Assembly (NCBI GenBank): GCA_030435675.1
Contig: CM059621.1
Location: 2,356,001-2,420,000 of the forward strand
Length of the DNA stretch: 64,000 bases
Source: Steinernema hermaphroditum
Taxonomy: Eukaryota; Nematoda; Chromadorea; Rhabditida; Steinernematidae
Direction of reading: 5' to 3'
This document shows positions 22,455 through 32,466 of the stretch, one piece after another. Below the pieces are notes generated by a model, which saw nothing but the letters and a program-made list of their open reading frames with translations, ran no database searches and was not told the origin of the DNA. Numbering within the stretch: position 1 is the first letter of the stretch; every line of letters starts with the position of its first letter. The position numbers and the translations under genes were made by a program.

Positions 22455-23358
22455 TTGGGTTGATGCATTAAAAATGAGCCTTTTTTTATTCGAATCTATT
22501 TTCACACTGTCTGGTCCTTTCGTAAAGTCGTTGTGTGGATTCTGTTCGCCCGTCATGCGCGCGTGTAGGACGGGCAGAGCCACTTCAGTTTCTTGTGTCA
22601 AGTGTAATTTTTTCAGCTATTCATTTCAGATGGCGTCAAACAACCACATGAACATAGCAAAATGCGAAGTGATGTACGGGCTACCTATAGTATTAATTGT
22701 GTGATGGACGATGACTGCCTTCTACCACGTACATCGTTGGGTCTAACCTACTGAACGCACCTATCGCTTCCTTCGTCATATATCGTAACATAGCAAATCT
22801 CAAAAAGATGGCCTTTTCAGATCACCATGTTCTGTTAATTCCAATGTTTCCAATTGGTTGCTTACTATAAGAGGGAATGGGGACATGCAGCAGGTAGCTA
22901 CCGCTCACAGCTACTATACCCATATAGTGACTTCCCGAGCTCTTTTCTACTTTAAAGAAAAAATGGCCAAATGTCGAAAAAATGACACTTCAGGAATGGT
23001 GCCTGAAATGTTACATTTTCAAGTTGACCCCTAGAATGGCTTTCTACTTTGAGCTGGGTGATTCCTTTTTTGCTGTTTATCTAACACTCTGTTAGCTCTA
23101 TCTAACCGTCATCTGCTCTCGTCTGTAGATGACAACATCAAAAGAAACCATCCAGAATAAGATAAAGAGGTCGAAAATTAGACCAAAAACATTTTTGGAT
23201 TTTAAACCCACGTATTCTACGAACGAGGAACCTGGCGCTTGCCGACGAAGTGGGCTGAAGTTGTTGATGCTAACGGCGGATACCTTGATTAGATCGGGTG
23301 CCTTTTTGGTAATAAATATCTACTTTCAAAAAGGCTCATTTATTATGCATCAACCCAA
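22455..23358. mobile_element. Mariner-like non-autonomous element (904 bp), TA insertion
   Basis: Ends TTGGGTTGATGCAT.A.AAATGAGCCTTTTT in inverted orientation (about 29 of 31 matching), flanked by TA on both sides (22453-22454, 23359-23360). The paralogous copy B reads AAAAATATATTGG at 29915-29927 without the element, which is a clean empty site. The internal 840 bp hold no transposase that I can read. Confidence 0.88.
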
Positions 23359-23930
23359 TATATTGGTTTGGGTGCCTTCTCAGCCCATCGCGGGACAGCT
23401 GATCGCCGCCTTGACGCGCTCAGATTCGGCCGTATTGCTGCTGAAGTGTTTGACAACACTGATGGTGGTGCTTCTATCGATTCTCGCGATTTGTTCACCA
23501 TAAAATCTAGAGGAAGCCAAATGACAGAGGTGTGATTGCTTATGGGGCATCCTGTACGGCATAAAGCCGTTGATTCGGGAGCATATTTGAAAACCACGTA
23601 CCCAATGGAGTGATGATTTCATCCAAAAAACTACGCAGCAGAACATGTCAACATCGAGCGGAAGAAGGAGCCAGGCAGTAGTGGATAGATTTCGGTGCGA
23701 CAACATGTAAAATGCTCGATATCGCAAATAAATTCGTAAGTTCGTAAATTCGGGAACATAAATGTCTTGCTAAAACCTTATTTCAAAGCGAAGTATTAAG
23801 ACACATTAGCATAGAGTTCGAAAACAGGGAAGCAGGTGGTTCTGTAGCCACGTCAATTCAATAACAGATGGTGAATCACTTTACTTTCAGCCTGGCGTAG
23901 ACAACCTTGCCCACAATTCCTCTTAGAATC

Positions 23931-25370
23931 ATGGTGGACTGGTCGATAGCTGCTATAAAGCAACTCATACAGAAAGTTTATTTGACATTATTGACTGTCA
24001 TTGGAATCGTGAATCTCTTTACAAGTGCATTTACCATTTTCATTGTTTTCAAGAAGAGCCCTTCACATACCAGGGCATACAACGCTCTTCTTCTCAACAT
24101 ATTGTTGTGGAGTTTCGCTGTTAACCTCTTTCAAGCAGTAGTTGCTCAGCTAGAGGCACATTGGCCTTTGCCATGCATGGAGATCCATGGCATTATGTCA
24201 TTGTTTGACGCGAAAGGGATCGGTGCAGACCTCATGGCCATCGTAGTAATTGTGATCTATGGTAATATGCCCATCGCTACCTTTTTTCTGCTTCAATTCC
24301 GGGCAATGCAACTGGTTATTCCAAAAATAACGAGTGCAATTCCATCCTGGATGGGAATTGCATATTGTTTCTGCGGTCACGTCTTAATGACCACGATAGT
24401 GAGCTGCTTGTACACTAGATGTGTTGTGCCCAGCAGTTATTATGAATCAAAGCTAGCTGCTTATTCTATGGACAATCGCGTTTTCGAGCCTCGCCTTACC
24501 TGTATCACTATGGACTCAATGCAAAGATCGATATTGTTCTTCATGGCACTTATCGGGCTGATTTCGGATGCTGTTTTTCTTCCCATACTCCTCGGCGTAT
24601 CGATATATTTCTTAAGGAAGCAACGCAGAGAGTCACAAATTTCGGAGGCTACATACAAAATGCAGAATCTAATCACGCGAAATCTCACCATAGTGACTTT
24701 GGTTCCTGTATTCTTTTTCACAATACCGTGCACTGTTATCTTAATTTCATTTGATTTGATGGAGGAATACTCGAACTACATGTTCAAATGTTCGGAACTA
24801 TTGGCGTGTTTTCATGATCTCATCGTCTCTGTGGTGACGTTGACAATTTACGGTGCTTATAGGAACGCCACTTTGGAGTACATACGCAATATACTGCAAT
24901 TTTTGAAGAATGCAAAGGACATTGTGAGAAATATGTTCGGTAATTCCAGTACTACAGGGTGGCGCATAAATACTGTAAGTGGAAAAACTGCTCATAACTT
25001 TTCATTTACGACAAGGAAACAAAATGAATTCATAACTGTAAGATTAGTCAGCAAATTCTGTACAACACACTTGAATTCTGTTCGAAATGCCCTCCTTGAC
25101 AGTTTGATTAAGGCGTTCAGACGATTCTGGAAATTCTTCAGGATTCCCGCGGTGACTTTTGGCATGATTTCCTTCCAAGCGGTCTTCAGAGAGCGCTCCA
25201 GGGAATTCACACTATCGTGGCTTGTAGCGCATACGTTTGTCTCTAGGACTGACCAAACAGCGAAGTCGAGAGGGTTGAGGACCGGAGAGTTCCGCAGCCA
25301 AATATCTTTCCTCTTGACCCAACATCCTTCCTTCACATGGTTGGCTGTGACGAGACAAGGGTATTCTTGA
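23931..25370 (+). CDS. Str/Srh-like chemoreceptor, intronless, 3' end interrupted by a Tc1/mariner element
   Basis: Nematode 7TM chemoreceptor. Start set at MVDWSI (ATG 23931), matching the MIDW start of its relatives. Receptor part is about 340 residues: TM1 IVNLFTSAFTIFIVFKKSP, TM2 YNALLLNILLWSFAVNLFQAVV, HWPLPCMEIHGI with the TM3 cysteine, the ECL2 cysteine in LTCITMDS, QISEATYKMQNLITRNLTIVTLVPVFFFTIP before TM6 and FHDLIVSVVTLTIYGAYRNATLEY at TM7. After NSST the frame enters the left inverted repeat of a transposon and continues for about 140 residues of transposon antisense before a stop at 25370. Joining the two flanks at the TA site recovers a short tail ending at TAA 26311-26313. It may be a pseudogene or a receptor with a foreign tail. 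Confidence 0.75.
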   Translation: MVDWSIAAIKQLIQKVYLTLLTVIGIVNLFTSAFTIFIVFKKSPSHTRAYNALLLNILLWSFAVNLFQAVVAQLEAHWPLPCMEIHGIMSLFDAKGIGADLMAIVVIVIYGNMPIATFFLLQFRAMQLVIPKITSAIPSWMGIAYCFCGHVLMTTIVSCLYTRCVVPSSYYESKLAAYSMDNRVFEPRLTCITMDSMQRSILFFMALIGLISDAVFLPILLGVSIYFLRKQRRESQISEATYKMQNLITRNLTIVTLVPVFFFTIPCTVILISFDLMEEYSNYMFKCSELLACFHDLIVSVVTLTIYGAYRNATLEYIRNILQFLKNAKDIVRNMFGNSSTTGWRINTVSGKTAHNFSFTTRKQNEFITVRLVSKFCTTHLNSVRNALLDSLIKAFRRFWKFFRIPAVTFGMISFQAVFRERSREFTLSWLVAHTFVSRTDQTAKSRGLRTGEFRSQISFLLTQHPSFTWLAVTRQGYS

Positions 25371-26279
25371 CTCCATGGCCAGGCGTCCAGTCCTGCTGAA
25401 ACGTCCATGCGGTGTTGAGGGACAGATCTAGGGCCCAGGATTTCACCACGCCGTTCAGAACCAGGTTTCGGCAGTTCTCGCCATGGCAGGTCACCTTTTT
25501 TTTCATTGGCGTCGAAGAAAACGAGCTCTACGTTCCCAAGTCCAGAAACCCCGGCCCAAACCATGATGGACTTTGGGAAATGGCTCTTTTCGATGGTGAC
25601 GTTGCGGGGAGAGCCTTTCGGAAGACGTTCACAGTGATCCCGGGTGTTTCGCACCGGATCAACGATGAAAATCTTCTCATCCGAGAACAGGATTTTCTTG
25701 ATGCTCCCTCCGCGGACTTCGACCTTTATCGTCCGACACTTGTCCTGTCTTACGGCTTTCATTTTGATCGTCCAAGAGCTAGTTGTATGTCATCTTGTAG
25801 GAGTCGAGTCCGCGATTTTCTTTTCACAAATTTTCTCTGCGATCCCTCAATGACTCCCTGTTATTCGACCAGTTTTCTTATGGATATGACCAGATTCTGC
25901 TTGATCTTGTTCCAAATGGCTTCTGTGGTCCTTGCTGTTTTGGACTGTTCTCGGTCTTCCACTTATTTGGCAAACAGTGATTCCTCCTGTCTCTTGAAAG
26001 TGTTTGACAAAACTCTGGACTTGAAAAAAATGGAATTTCCTTAACTTTTCAATTTCCGGAATCGGCATTCCACACTTTTAATCAGCGATGGTAGCAAAAC
26101 GGTCATTTTGGGACACCATTTTGTCGAAGGGGCAAGGAGAAAAATAACAGGGGAAACAGTAATCCTAGATCAAAAAAGAACGAGGAACACGAATATAACA
26201 ACAGAAGTGGTACAAAAAGGCGTAAAAGCAGGACAAATTGAAAAGTTTGACCCACTTACAGTATTTATGCGCCACCCTG
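24955..26279 (-). mobile_element. Degenerate Tc1/mariner-family element (1325 bp) with perfect inverted repeats
   Basis: Perfect 28-bp terminal repeats starting CAGGGTGGCGCATAAATACT, flanked by TA (24953-24954 and 26280-26281). A transposase is readable on minus in pieces: an N-terminal HTH part near 25847-26068 (SGRPRTV), then ILFSDEKIF with the first catalytic Asp, FQQDWTPGHGVKNT with the second in another frame, and NSPVLNPLDFAVW where the third expected Asp is Val. Frameshifts and the lost Asp make it inactive. Confidence 0.85.
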
Positions 26280-26319
26280 TACTGTTACGTTTGTCACATA
26301 TAAAGGGCAATAAACTGAT

Positions 26320-26520
26320 GCGAGAGAGCAGAGACGGAGTTTCAGAGTTTATTTCTCGTATCAAAGGCTTACACCTTGCTAGACGTCATATATATGCACA
26401 GGAGAGGAAGAGGTTCTTATACGACCCAAAATTGGCCTCACTGGGTCAAATACTGGGTAACGCAAAAAAGAACTTTAAGACAGAAGTTTCAGAGACGGAG
26501 TTTCAAGCCATTCTGGTCTA
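26320..26520. repeat. Low-copy repeat with FISRIKG-coding stretch
   Basis: Contains GAGTTTATTTCTCGTATCAAAGGC, matched on the other strand at about 61785-61815. Probably a shared transposon remnant; boundaries unclear. Confidence 0.35.
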
Positions 26521-26552
26521 AGTAACCATTATTTCATGAAAAACTGACCAAC

Positions 26553-27372
26553 CTGTTTTTGTGAAGATATAAACACCGCTACCAGCCAGCACGCTGAACA
26601 CAATTCGCAGAATGAATATGTACTTAACGGAATAGTTAATCTGAAAATGTAAAGTGAGCTTTGCTTGGGAACTCACTCGTGTGGCGAGCGGTCGGTCCCT
26701 CCGGTCGCTCTCTGAGTGTCTGGTTTGGTCAGATGGCAAACCCTGTGGCATGTATGAGTTTTCCGGTTTCCAGAGGAAATTGGGACACCTGGAAGCCGTA
26801 GTCCCACCACCGCTGACAACAAGATGTCCGACGCCAGGAATCCGACGCCCGACGCTGCGTGAGATGTCATCCCGAAGGTCACCGACGCTCTGAGGACGCC
26901 ACCACTGACGAAAACGCAACTTCTGGACCAGGGACTCATCTTTTCGAAGCATATGCGAGCTCAGACGCTACCTCTGTGGTCCAAACGCCCGCGAAGAAGA
27001 TGTTCCACCGCCATTTCCGAAATTTTGCCGATTCGCAGATGCCCCGTGAAGTGCGCCGTCTAAGACCGGCTCGACATCACCGCTACGCCAAGGATGAAGC
27101 CGGCTACTAAGGGACATCCTCTGTTTCTTTATTATTCGGTGTCATGCAAGGCGAAATGCCTTTGAGTCGTGAATAAAAGTCAAGTCAAGAGCTTTGCTTG
27201 AGAGCTCATTTGCTCACTTTGGAATCGCTGCCAACTGCATGAGCCAGTTTTGCTCTATACAGGCATATAACAAAGACAGAACCAAAAAGGACCGTTGTTA
27301 AAGCCATGATAATGCGTACGAGAAACATTATCATTCCTTTGTTCTTTTGCATACAGTTAAATGCGTAACAAC
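26553..27372 (-). pseudogene. Broken paralogue of the 19-20 kb 7TM gene
   Basis: Two exons homologous to the middle of the 19.2-20.4 kb receptor: 27218-27372 (same 155-nt length, CMQKNKGMIMFLVRIIMALTTVLFGSVFVICLYRAKLAHAVGSDSK) and 26553-26640 (INYSVKYIFILRIVFSVLAGSGVYIFTK). The first and last exons are absent. The second piece is one base longer than in the paralogue (88 versus 87 nt), which shifts the frame at its donor. Its intron has an intact CAG acceptor but holds a 0.5-kb retroposon. Confidence 0.7.
26685..27187 (+). mobile_element. Retroposon-like repeat inserted in an intron
   Basis: Flanked by diverged long direct repeats (GAGCTTTGCTTGGGAACTC near 26658 and GAGCTTTGCTTGAGAGCTC near 27189), as expected for target-primed insertion. 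Its right end reads CGAAATGCCTTTGAGTCGTGAATAAAAGTCAAGTCAA, an end also found at 36210-36235 and 36355-36385; its middle is related to 42640-42860 (GACAACAAG.CGTCCGACG.CAGGAATCC). Probably a SINE or LINE 3' fragment. Confidence 0.55.
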
Positions 27373-27465
27373 CTCTAAAAGTGGATTAGCAGTAGCATCT
27401 ACGATTTGTGGTTTGGGCTTTAAACGTGGCCCCCTTTTTTAGCAGTTGTCCCCTATCCCCAATAT

Positions 27466-27600
27466 ATTAACGGAGAACCAACGTGTCCGTTGGTTTGTCT
27501 GTGTGTTTTTCCGTGAGCACGGAGAAAACACCCACACAAAATAAGGACCCCCAGGGCAACCAAACCCGACACCGCCCGCTTACAAACCGAAACAGACAGT
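27466..27600 (-). repeat. tRNA-derived SINE, copy 3
   Basis: Same block order as copy 1: AACGGAGAACCAACGTG, TGTGTTTTTCCGTGAGCACGG, then a degenerate B box (complement of GGGCAACCAAACCCGACACC) and CCGCTTACAAACCG. The A box is eroded. Confidence 0.6.
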
Positions 27601-28012
27601 CAATAGGTTGTGGACTGATATCAAAGCTTCTGGAGGGGGCTTCAGCGGAACAGTCGACACAGTTGCAGCATCGTCGATGTAGTCTTCGAGGAGCCCTCAA
27701 AGTGTGCGTGAGTCAGCTAGAGTCAGCTTAACGATAGCTGACACCAATAGCTTACCATTTCTGAATTTTAAGCTCAGATCTGCAGAAGGATTCCATCTGT
27801 AGACGGCTGCAGTTGAGTATACGGTGTGATGCCAAGATGCCACATGTCCATACGGGGCAACCATCGAGATAGCCTCTGACAACGCTAGCTGTTGTGTTTA
27901 GATGTGCATTTGCATATATATTTAAAATTACTCATTGAAAAGTAATAGGCATTATCATCATTTAGACGGACGTAATGACCTTCTAGATTCCGACAGCGAT
28001 GCTTCCGCCACT

Positions 28013-28255
28013 TCAGAAAGAAACCCCGACGTTTCCGTCTGGGGAAACGCTAGCCTGTGGAAGAGCGCCACCTAAAGAAAAGCATAGGTAGAGCGTGAAA
28101 ACGGTCGACTTACCTGTTGGGTCACCCACGGGACCGTCGATTCCTCCAACGACGAGTCCTCCTACCATGGGAAGGGCACCGAGAATGCCACCGGCGCTTT
28201 GAGTGAAAAGGGTGGCGACGAGCAGTAGAGAGAAGAGAAGGACGATGGTGTTCAT
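28013..28255 (-). CDS. Small secreted glycine-rich peptide, family member 2 (inverted copy)
   Basis: Exons (minus) 28114-28255 and 28013-28071; 66 aa. Signal peptide MNTIVLLFSLLLVATLFTQSAG, then GILGALPMVGGLVVGGIDGPVGDPTG and C-terminus GALPQASVSPDGNVGVSF. Compared with members 1 and 3 the signal peptide and core have diverged strongly while the second exon is nearly unchanged, and the intron position and phase are the same. This selective conservation suggests the C-terminal 18 residues are the functional part. Flanking sequence to about 28390 matches the 5' flank of members 1 and 3 in inverted orientation. Confidence 0.68.
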   Translation of the reverse strand: MNTIVLLFSLLLVATLFTQSAGGILGALPMVGGLVVGGIDGPVGDPTGKSTVFTLYLCFSLGGALPQASVSPDGNVGVSF

Positions 28256-28812
28256 GATTCCAACAGCTGATTGGATGTAGCTGACTCCTTCTCATCTCTT
28301 TTGTATAGATCGGGACACTCATTTGCATAGGACCATATTTGCCACGGAATTTGTGTGGTATCACACAAAACAAGACAAAGGCCCTGTCCTGTTATGGAGA
28401 TTTTGTTTTGACTAAAATGTTATTGAGATCGGTTGCTACTTCCGTTTTCCTTTCCCTAACGCGGATCCACAGACGCATTCCTAACGCATACGGTAGAAGA
28501 AAGAATTGGTACAACACGTGCTAATTTCACTAAACTTTGAGGGAATCCGAGGAATCGTGTAACCGGCCATATAAAGCGCTGAAATTGCCGTCTTTTCCTC
28601 AGTGGAGAGCTTCGTATCGAGACCCGATCTCAAACTAACCATCTAAGTGTCACGTTCTTCGAACTCAGCTGGCAACGACTAAAAAAATGGCTAAAAACTC
28701 ATTCAAGTCATTTCTTAAATCAGTGCTGCAGTAACCATCCTTGCTGTTTATTGTAAATAAATTCTTATGCACTTATCATTATTCTGTTGAATAAACACCA
28801 ACACATTCAGAG

Positions 28813-29993
28813 ATGGAGGAAGAAGAATCTGTAATTTCGACAACAGAGCACGCGGAGTACGTACCAGTATAATTGAGCATAGCATATAATCAATAACATT
28901 TCGTCAAAAACAAAATCTCCATAACAGGACAGGGCCTTTGTCTTGTTTTGTGTGATACCAGACAAATTCCGTGGCAAATATATGCAAATGAGTTTCCCGA
29001 TGCGTAGGTGCGCACAGTACGCACAAAAGAGAGGAGGACGAATCATTTCCATCGAATCACCTGTTCGAATCATGAAGACTATCATATTCTTCTCTCTTCT
29101 GCTTCTGCTTATTGTTGGAACTAGTGGAAGTTTGGATACCCTTCTTGGTGGCCTTCCCATTGTTGGAGGACTCGTTGGACCCGCTCCGTTGGGTGGCGGA
29201 AGCAGTAAGTCGACCATTCTCACATTCTCATGTCGTTTACGTCTTTCTGTAGGTGGCGCTCTTCCCCAGGCTACCGCTTCCCCAGACGGAAACGTCGGGG
29301 TTTCTTTCTGAAGTGGCGGAGGCATCGCTGTCGGAATCTAGAAGGTCATTACATCCGTCGAAATGACAATAATACCAATTACTTTTCAAAAGTGAATTTT
29401 CAATAAAGAAGCAAATACGCATCTATACATAGCAGTTAGCGTTGTCAGAGGCTAGCTCGATCATTGTCCTGAATGGAGCGGTGGTATCCCGTCACATTAC
29501 ATACTTTACTACAACCGTCTTAGTGCTAAGCGGTCACACTAATGGATGTATTTTTCTTGTAAATCAACACTTCACCAGGTTACGTTGTGTAGTGTAGGAA
29601 CAATCAATCGCACACATTTTAAATGTTGGATCGTCCGAAGGCTCCTGGAGAGAGGCCTGGTCCTCGAACTCGTCAGATCTGAACTCCCTGGATTTTTCTG
29701 TTTGGGGCATAATGGAGTACATAAGAAGACCTGCGCAGACACAAGTCCGTTGATTTGCTCAAACGCGCTCCGAAGAAGGCAGGGATAAAATCACACCGAA
29801 AATGACAGCGCGCATCTTGAGGAACTTCCGTACACGTCTTGACGCCTGGACAGCCGCGAATTTTTTTAATGCGATTAGGTGTATCCTCTTCAGAATTTTT
29901 TGCTCGAGTAATATAAAAATATATTGGTTTGGGTGTCTTCTCAGCCCATCGCGGGACAGCTGATCGCCGCCTTGACGCGCTCAGATTCGGCCT
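28813..29993 (+). repeat. Segmental duplication, copy B
   Basis: Duplicate of 21364-22454 plus 23361-23432, without the 904-bp transposon. It joins at 29994 to a fragment of the chemoreceptor corresponding to 24475-24587, so copy B lost most of the receptor by deletion. Confidence 0.85.
29072..29311 (+). CDS. Small secreted glycine-rich peptide, family member 3
   Basis: Exons 29072-29204 and 29253-29311; 63 aa. Signal peptide identical to member 1 (MKTIIFFSLLLLLIVGTSGS), core LDTLLGGLPIVGGLVGPAPLGGGSS, C-terminus GALPQATASPDGNVGVSF identical to member 1. Differs from member 1 by a three-residue deletion and several substitutions in the core. It sits in duplication copy B and keeps intact splice sites and frame, so it is likely expressed. 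Confidence 0.7.
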   Translation: MKTIIFFSLLLLLIVGTSGSLDTLLGGLPIVGGLVGPAPLGGGSSKSTILTFSCRLRLSVGGALPQATASPDGNVGVSF

Positions 29994-31069
29994 GTCGAGT
30001 TTTCGAGCTGCGCCTTACCTGCATCACTATGGACTCAATGCAAAGATCGATATTGTTCTTCATGGCACTTATCGGGCTGATTTCGGATGCTGTTTTTCTT
30101 CCTATACGTTTGTCAAGGCCTGTTTATACTCTGCGCGACAGCGCGACGTGTCGCGCAGCGCGGCGACCGATTGTTGTCTGTCGCGCAGTCGCGCAGCTGC
30201 GCGACACAGTGAGTGCGTTTATACTCTGCGCGACTGTGCGACCTGTCGCGCAGCGCGACGACCGGTTTTGCTGCCGCTCACCTCGCTGAGCTGCAGGGTG
30301 TGTGTCGCGCAGCTGCATAGTCAGTTTTTTGTGCAAAATTCATCGGATTTTTTTGTTTCAACGTATTTTTTGTGCAGGTTGATGACTTGCGTGTAGGTTT
30401 CTTGGGTTTTGCTAGATTCGTCCACGTTCATTGACTACGAATCCATCTGTTTTTGGGAGTACATGTTCTTCTTATCGCAGAGCGGCGAGCATATTTTTGT
30501 TTTCGACAATCACTCTAACCTACAGTAAGCCGATGCTAGGAACGGGCCACAATTAGGTAAATGTCGTAGGTTCGTACCAACTTGGGAAACCTCGGGAACG
30601 TGATTTTGGGAAGATTTTAAGCCTTTGCTACTTTGGTAGTAAATTTCGTAGGTTCTACCTGCTCACAGCAGGTCATAACTTGGAAAGTTCGCACGTTCGG
30701 TTGAGCTGGAAATCACCATGGGGGGTGATTTATGCCAACTTTGCTGGTTTTTGCTGAGGTTAGGTTAATCTGCGATCCACCTTGGTCCCGCCACGAACAC
30801 CCAAACACTTTTGAAGGCGAAGTGCCTTGCAGAGAATATCACCAATAATCATGATTGCAGTGATAGTTCCACAAGATCTTATCATGAAACAGCAAGATAT
30901 CTGTCATATCTGTGATCGAAGCTGTCGCGCAGAGTATAAACACCTATGCGACAGCAAACAGTGTCGCGCAGCGCGACGACCGGTCGCACAGCTGCGCGAC
31001 ACGTTTTGCTGTCGCGCAGTCGCGCAGAGTATAAACAGGCCTTCAGATATAAAGGGCAATAAATAGGGG
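29994..31069 (+). pseudogene. Chemoreceptor fragment split by a MITE
   Basis: 29994-30109 matches the segment of the 24-kb receptor around RLTCITMDSMQRSILFFMALIGLISDAVFLP. It then jumps to CGTTTGTCA, corresponding to the receptor's final codons (26287-26298), and continues after a 927-bp insertion at GATATAAAGGGCAATAA (31046-31062). Only an internal piece and the 3' end remain. Confidence 0.8.
30116..31042. mobile_element. 927-bp TIR element with GCGCGAC subterminal repeats (Harbinger-like?)
   Basis: Inverted termini AGGCCTGTTTATACTCTGCG continuing to CGAC (24 bp perfect), flanked by a 3-bp duplication TCA (30113-30115, 31043-31045). Many copies of GTCGCGCAG / CTGCGCGAC in both orientations cluster in the outer 150 bp at each end, like subterminal transposase-binding repeats. 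GGCCT-type ends and 3-bp duplications point to PIF/Harbinger, though TCA is not the usual TWA. No transposase. Confidence 0.75.
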
Positions 31070-31631
31070 AGTGGTATGTCTGCCTACCATGTTTGCGGGG
31101 GTCACGGTTTCGAATCTCGAAGAGCGAAGATAGTGCTATCTGAAGATGGTGTAGTCAAACAGGAATCTCTCAGCTTAAAGTGGAACGCCATTGTGAGGTT
31201 CCAATTGGAAAGATACGGCCTCGGGCGGACGTACTTTTTGGGAATCCAAGGATAATTTTTTCAACCTTTGGCCTCTATTTCCGTAAAGTAGAAGTGAGCT
31301 CGTGGGGTCGCTATGTGGGCATAGTCGCCGTGAGTGATAGCTACCTGTCACATATCTCCATTGTCTGCGATAACATCGGTGATCCGACAAGGCCACCATT
31401 TTGAGATTAGCTTATGTTTTAATAAATGACGAAGACAGGGATAGCTGCATAGGCGAAAGGAGGCGAATGGGGGCGTAGAAGTGAAATATTACCTTAAATG
31501 AAGCGTACAAAAACATATAATCCATCAAATACCTCATCTTTAGTCTTTACCGGGCACTTCCGGTGGATTTAGAGTGGATAATTGTCCCTACGCAACAATA
31601 AAAACAGCTCATTATCGTTCGTCGTGGGTAC

Positions 31632-31638
31632 TATAAAA
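31632..31638 (+). promoter_or_regulatory. TATA box of the Ser-rich peptide gene
   Basis: TATAAAA 38 nt before the ATG of the small secreted peptide at 31676. Confidence 0.5.
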
Positions 31639-31675
31639 ACAGGATGCAATGCGTATATGATAGTTATTGTGGAAT

Positions 31676-31936
31676 ATGAAGCTCATCGTCGTCTTCTTCG
31701 CTCTTCTTTTGATCACCGGCGCCGTAACAATCCCAACACAATCCAATTGACTATTCTCTCCTTCCTTTCAGCTTGGCGGCATGTCAAGCAGTTCAAGCAG
31801 TTCAAGATCCAGTTCTATCTCCAGATCTATCTCCAGACCCAGCTCGACCTCGAACTCCGGGTCCAACTCGGGCCCTGCCGCGATTCCGGCGACAGGGTAT
31901 AAAAACCCGTTGGCGACGAACAACGAGCAGAGTTAG
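31676..31936 (+). CDS. Small serine-rich secreted peptide
   Basis: Exons 31676-31723 and 31772-31936; 70 aa. Exon 1 is exactly the signal peptide (MKLIVVFFALLLITGA), exon 2 the mature chain: LGGM, a run of about 25 residues that is mostly Ser and Arg (SSSSSSSRSSSISRSISRPSS), then Asn/Ser/Gly-rich sequence and the tail AATGYKNPL-type ATNNEQS. No cysteine or amidation site. The architecture (signal exon plus repetitive mature exon, TATA box close by) is common in nematode secreted peptides. Function unknown. Confidence 0.6.
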
Positions 31937-32290
31937 TGTCGGGGCGTTGCCCCGCGCTCTCGTCCCACGCGCGCCTCTGCCCGCGCGGCCCTTTCGCTGC
32001 CCGCGGCAGTCTGCCTTGCAGCCTCACCCTTAAGCGGTTGCTTCGCGCCGCCTCCCTAAAACCAGCTTGCCTTATCTCCCTCTCCTCTCCCCTCGTTATG
32101 CTTCCGCTATACCACGTATTAACCCTGTAATACACGCTTATGATGAGATTGGCGAGCGGACTACATAACACGAGAATATGCCGTGCTACGGACACGACAT
32201 TAGTGTCTACGTCTACGCGATTCACTGCCGACTCACTGTGAAAGAAACGCAAGATCTAGCATTCTCAGAGACCTAGTGGCAGTAGAGATG
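31937..32290. other. GC-rich spacer without recognisable gene
   Basis: Local G+C-rich patch (31940-32050) followed by ordinary sequence. Open frames on both strands here overlap and have no family features. Confidence 0.4.
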
Positions 32291-32425
32291 TAGACTCACG
32301 ACTGTCTGTGTGGCTCTTTGCGAACGCGTTTTGTAAGCGAACAGTGTCGGTTTCGGTTCCCCTCGGAGTTCTTACTTTGTGTGGGTGTTTTCTCGGTGCT
32401 CACTTAAAAACACAGGTAGACACTA
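32291..32425 (+). repeat. tRNA-derived SINE, copy 4 (plus orientation)
   Basis: A box TGTGTGGCTCTTTGCGAACG at about 32306, B box GGTTTCGGTTCCCC at about 32348, then the body GTGGGTGTTTTCTCGGTGCTCAC. Only copy in this orientation. Confidence 0.65.
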
Positions 32426-32466
32426 ACTACGAAATCCGAAATCGTACGCACGAAACAGATTTTTTA

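Noticed and set aside
31050..31120. Possible tRNA-like sequence (GGTTTCGAATC B-box-like)
   Set aside because: The B box has an extra base, no clear A box at the right distance and no cloverleaf pairing.
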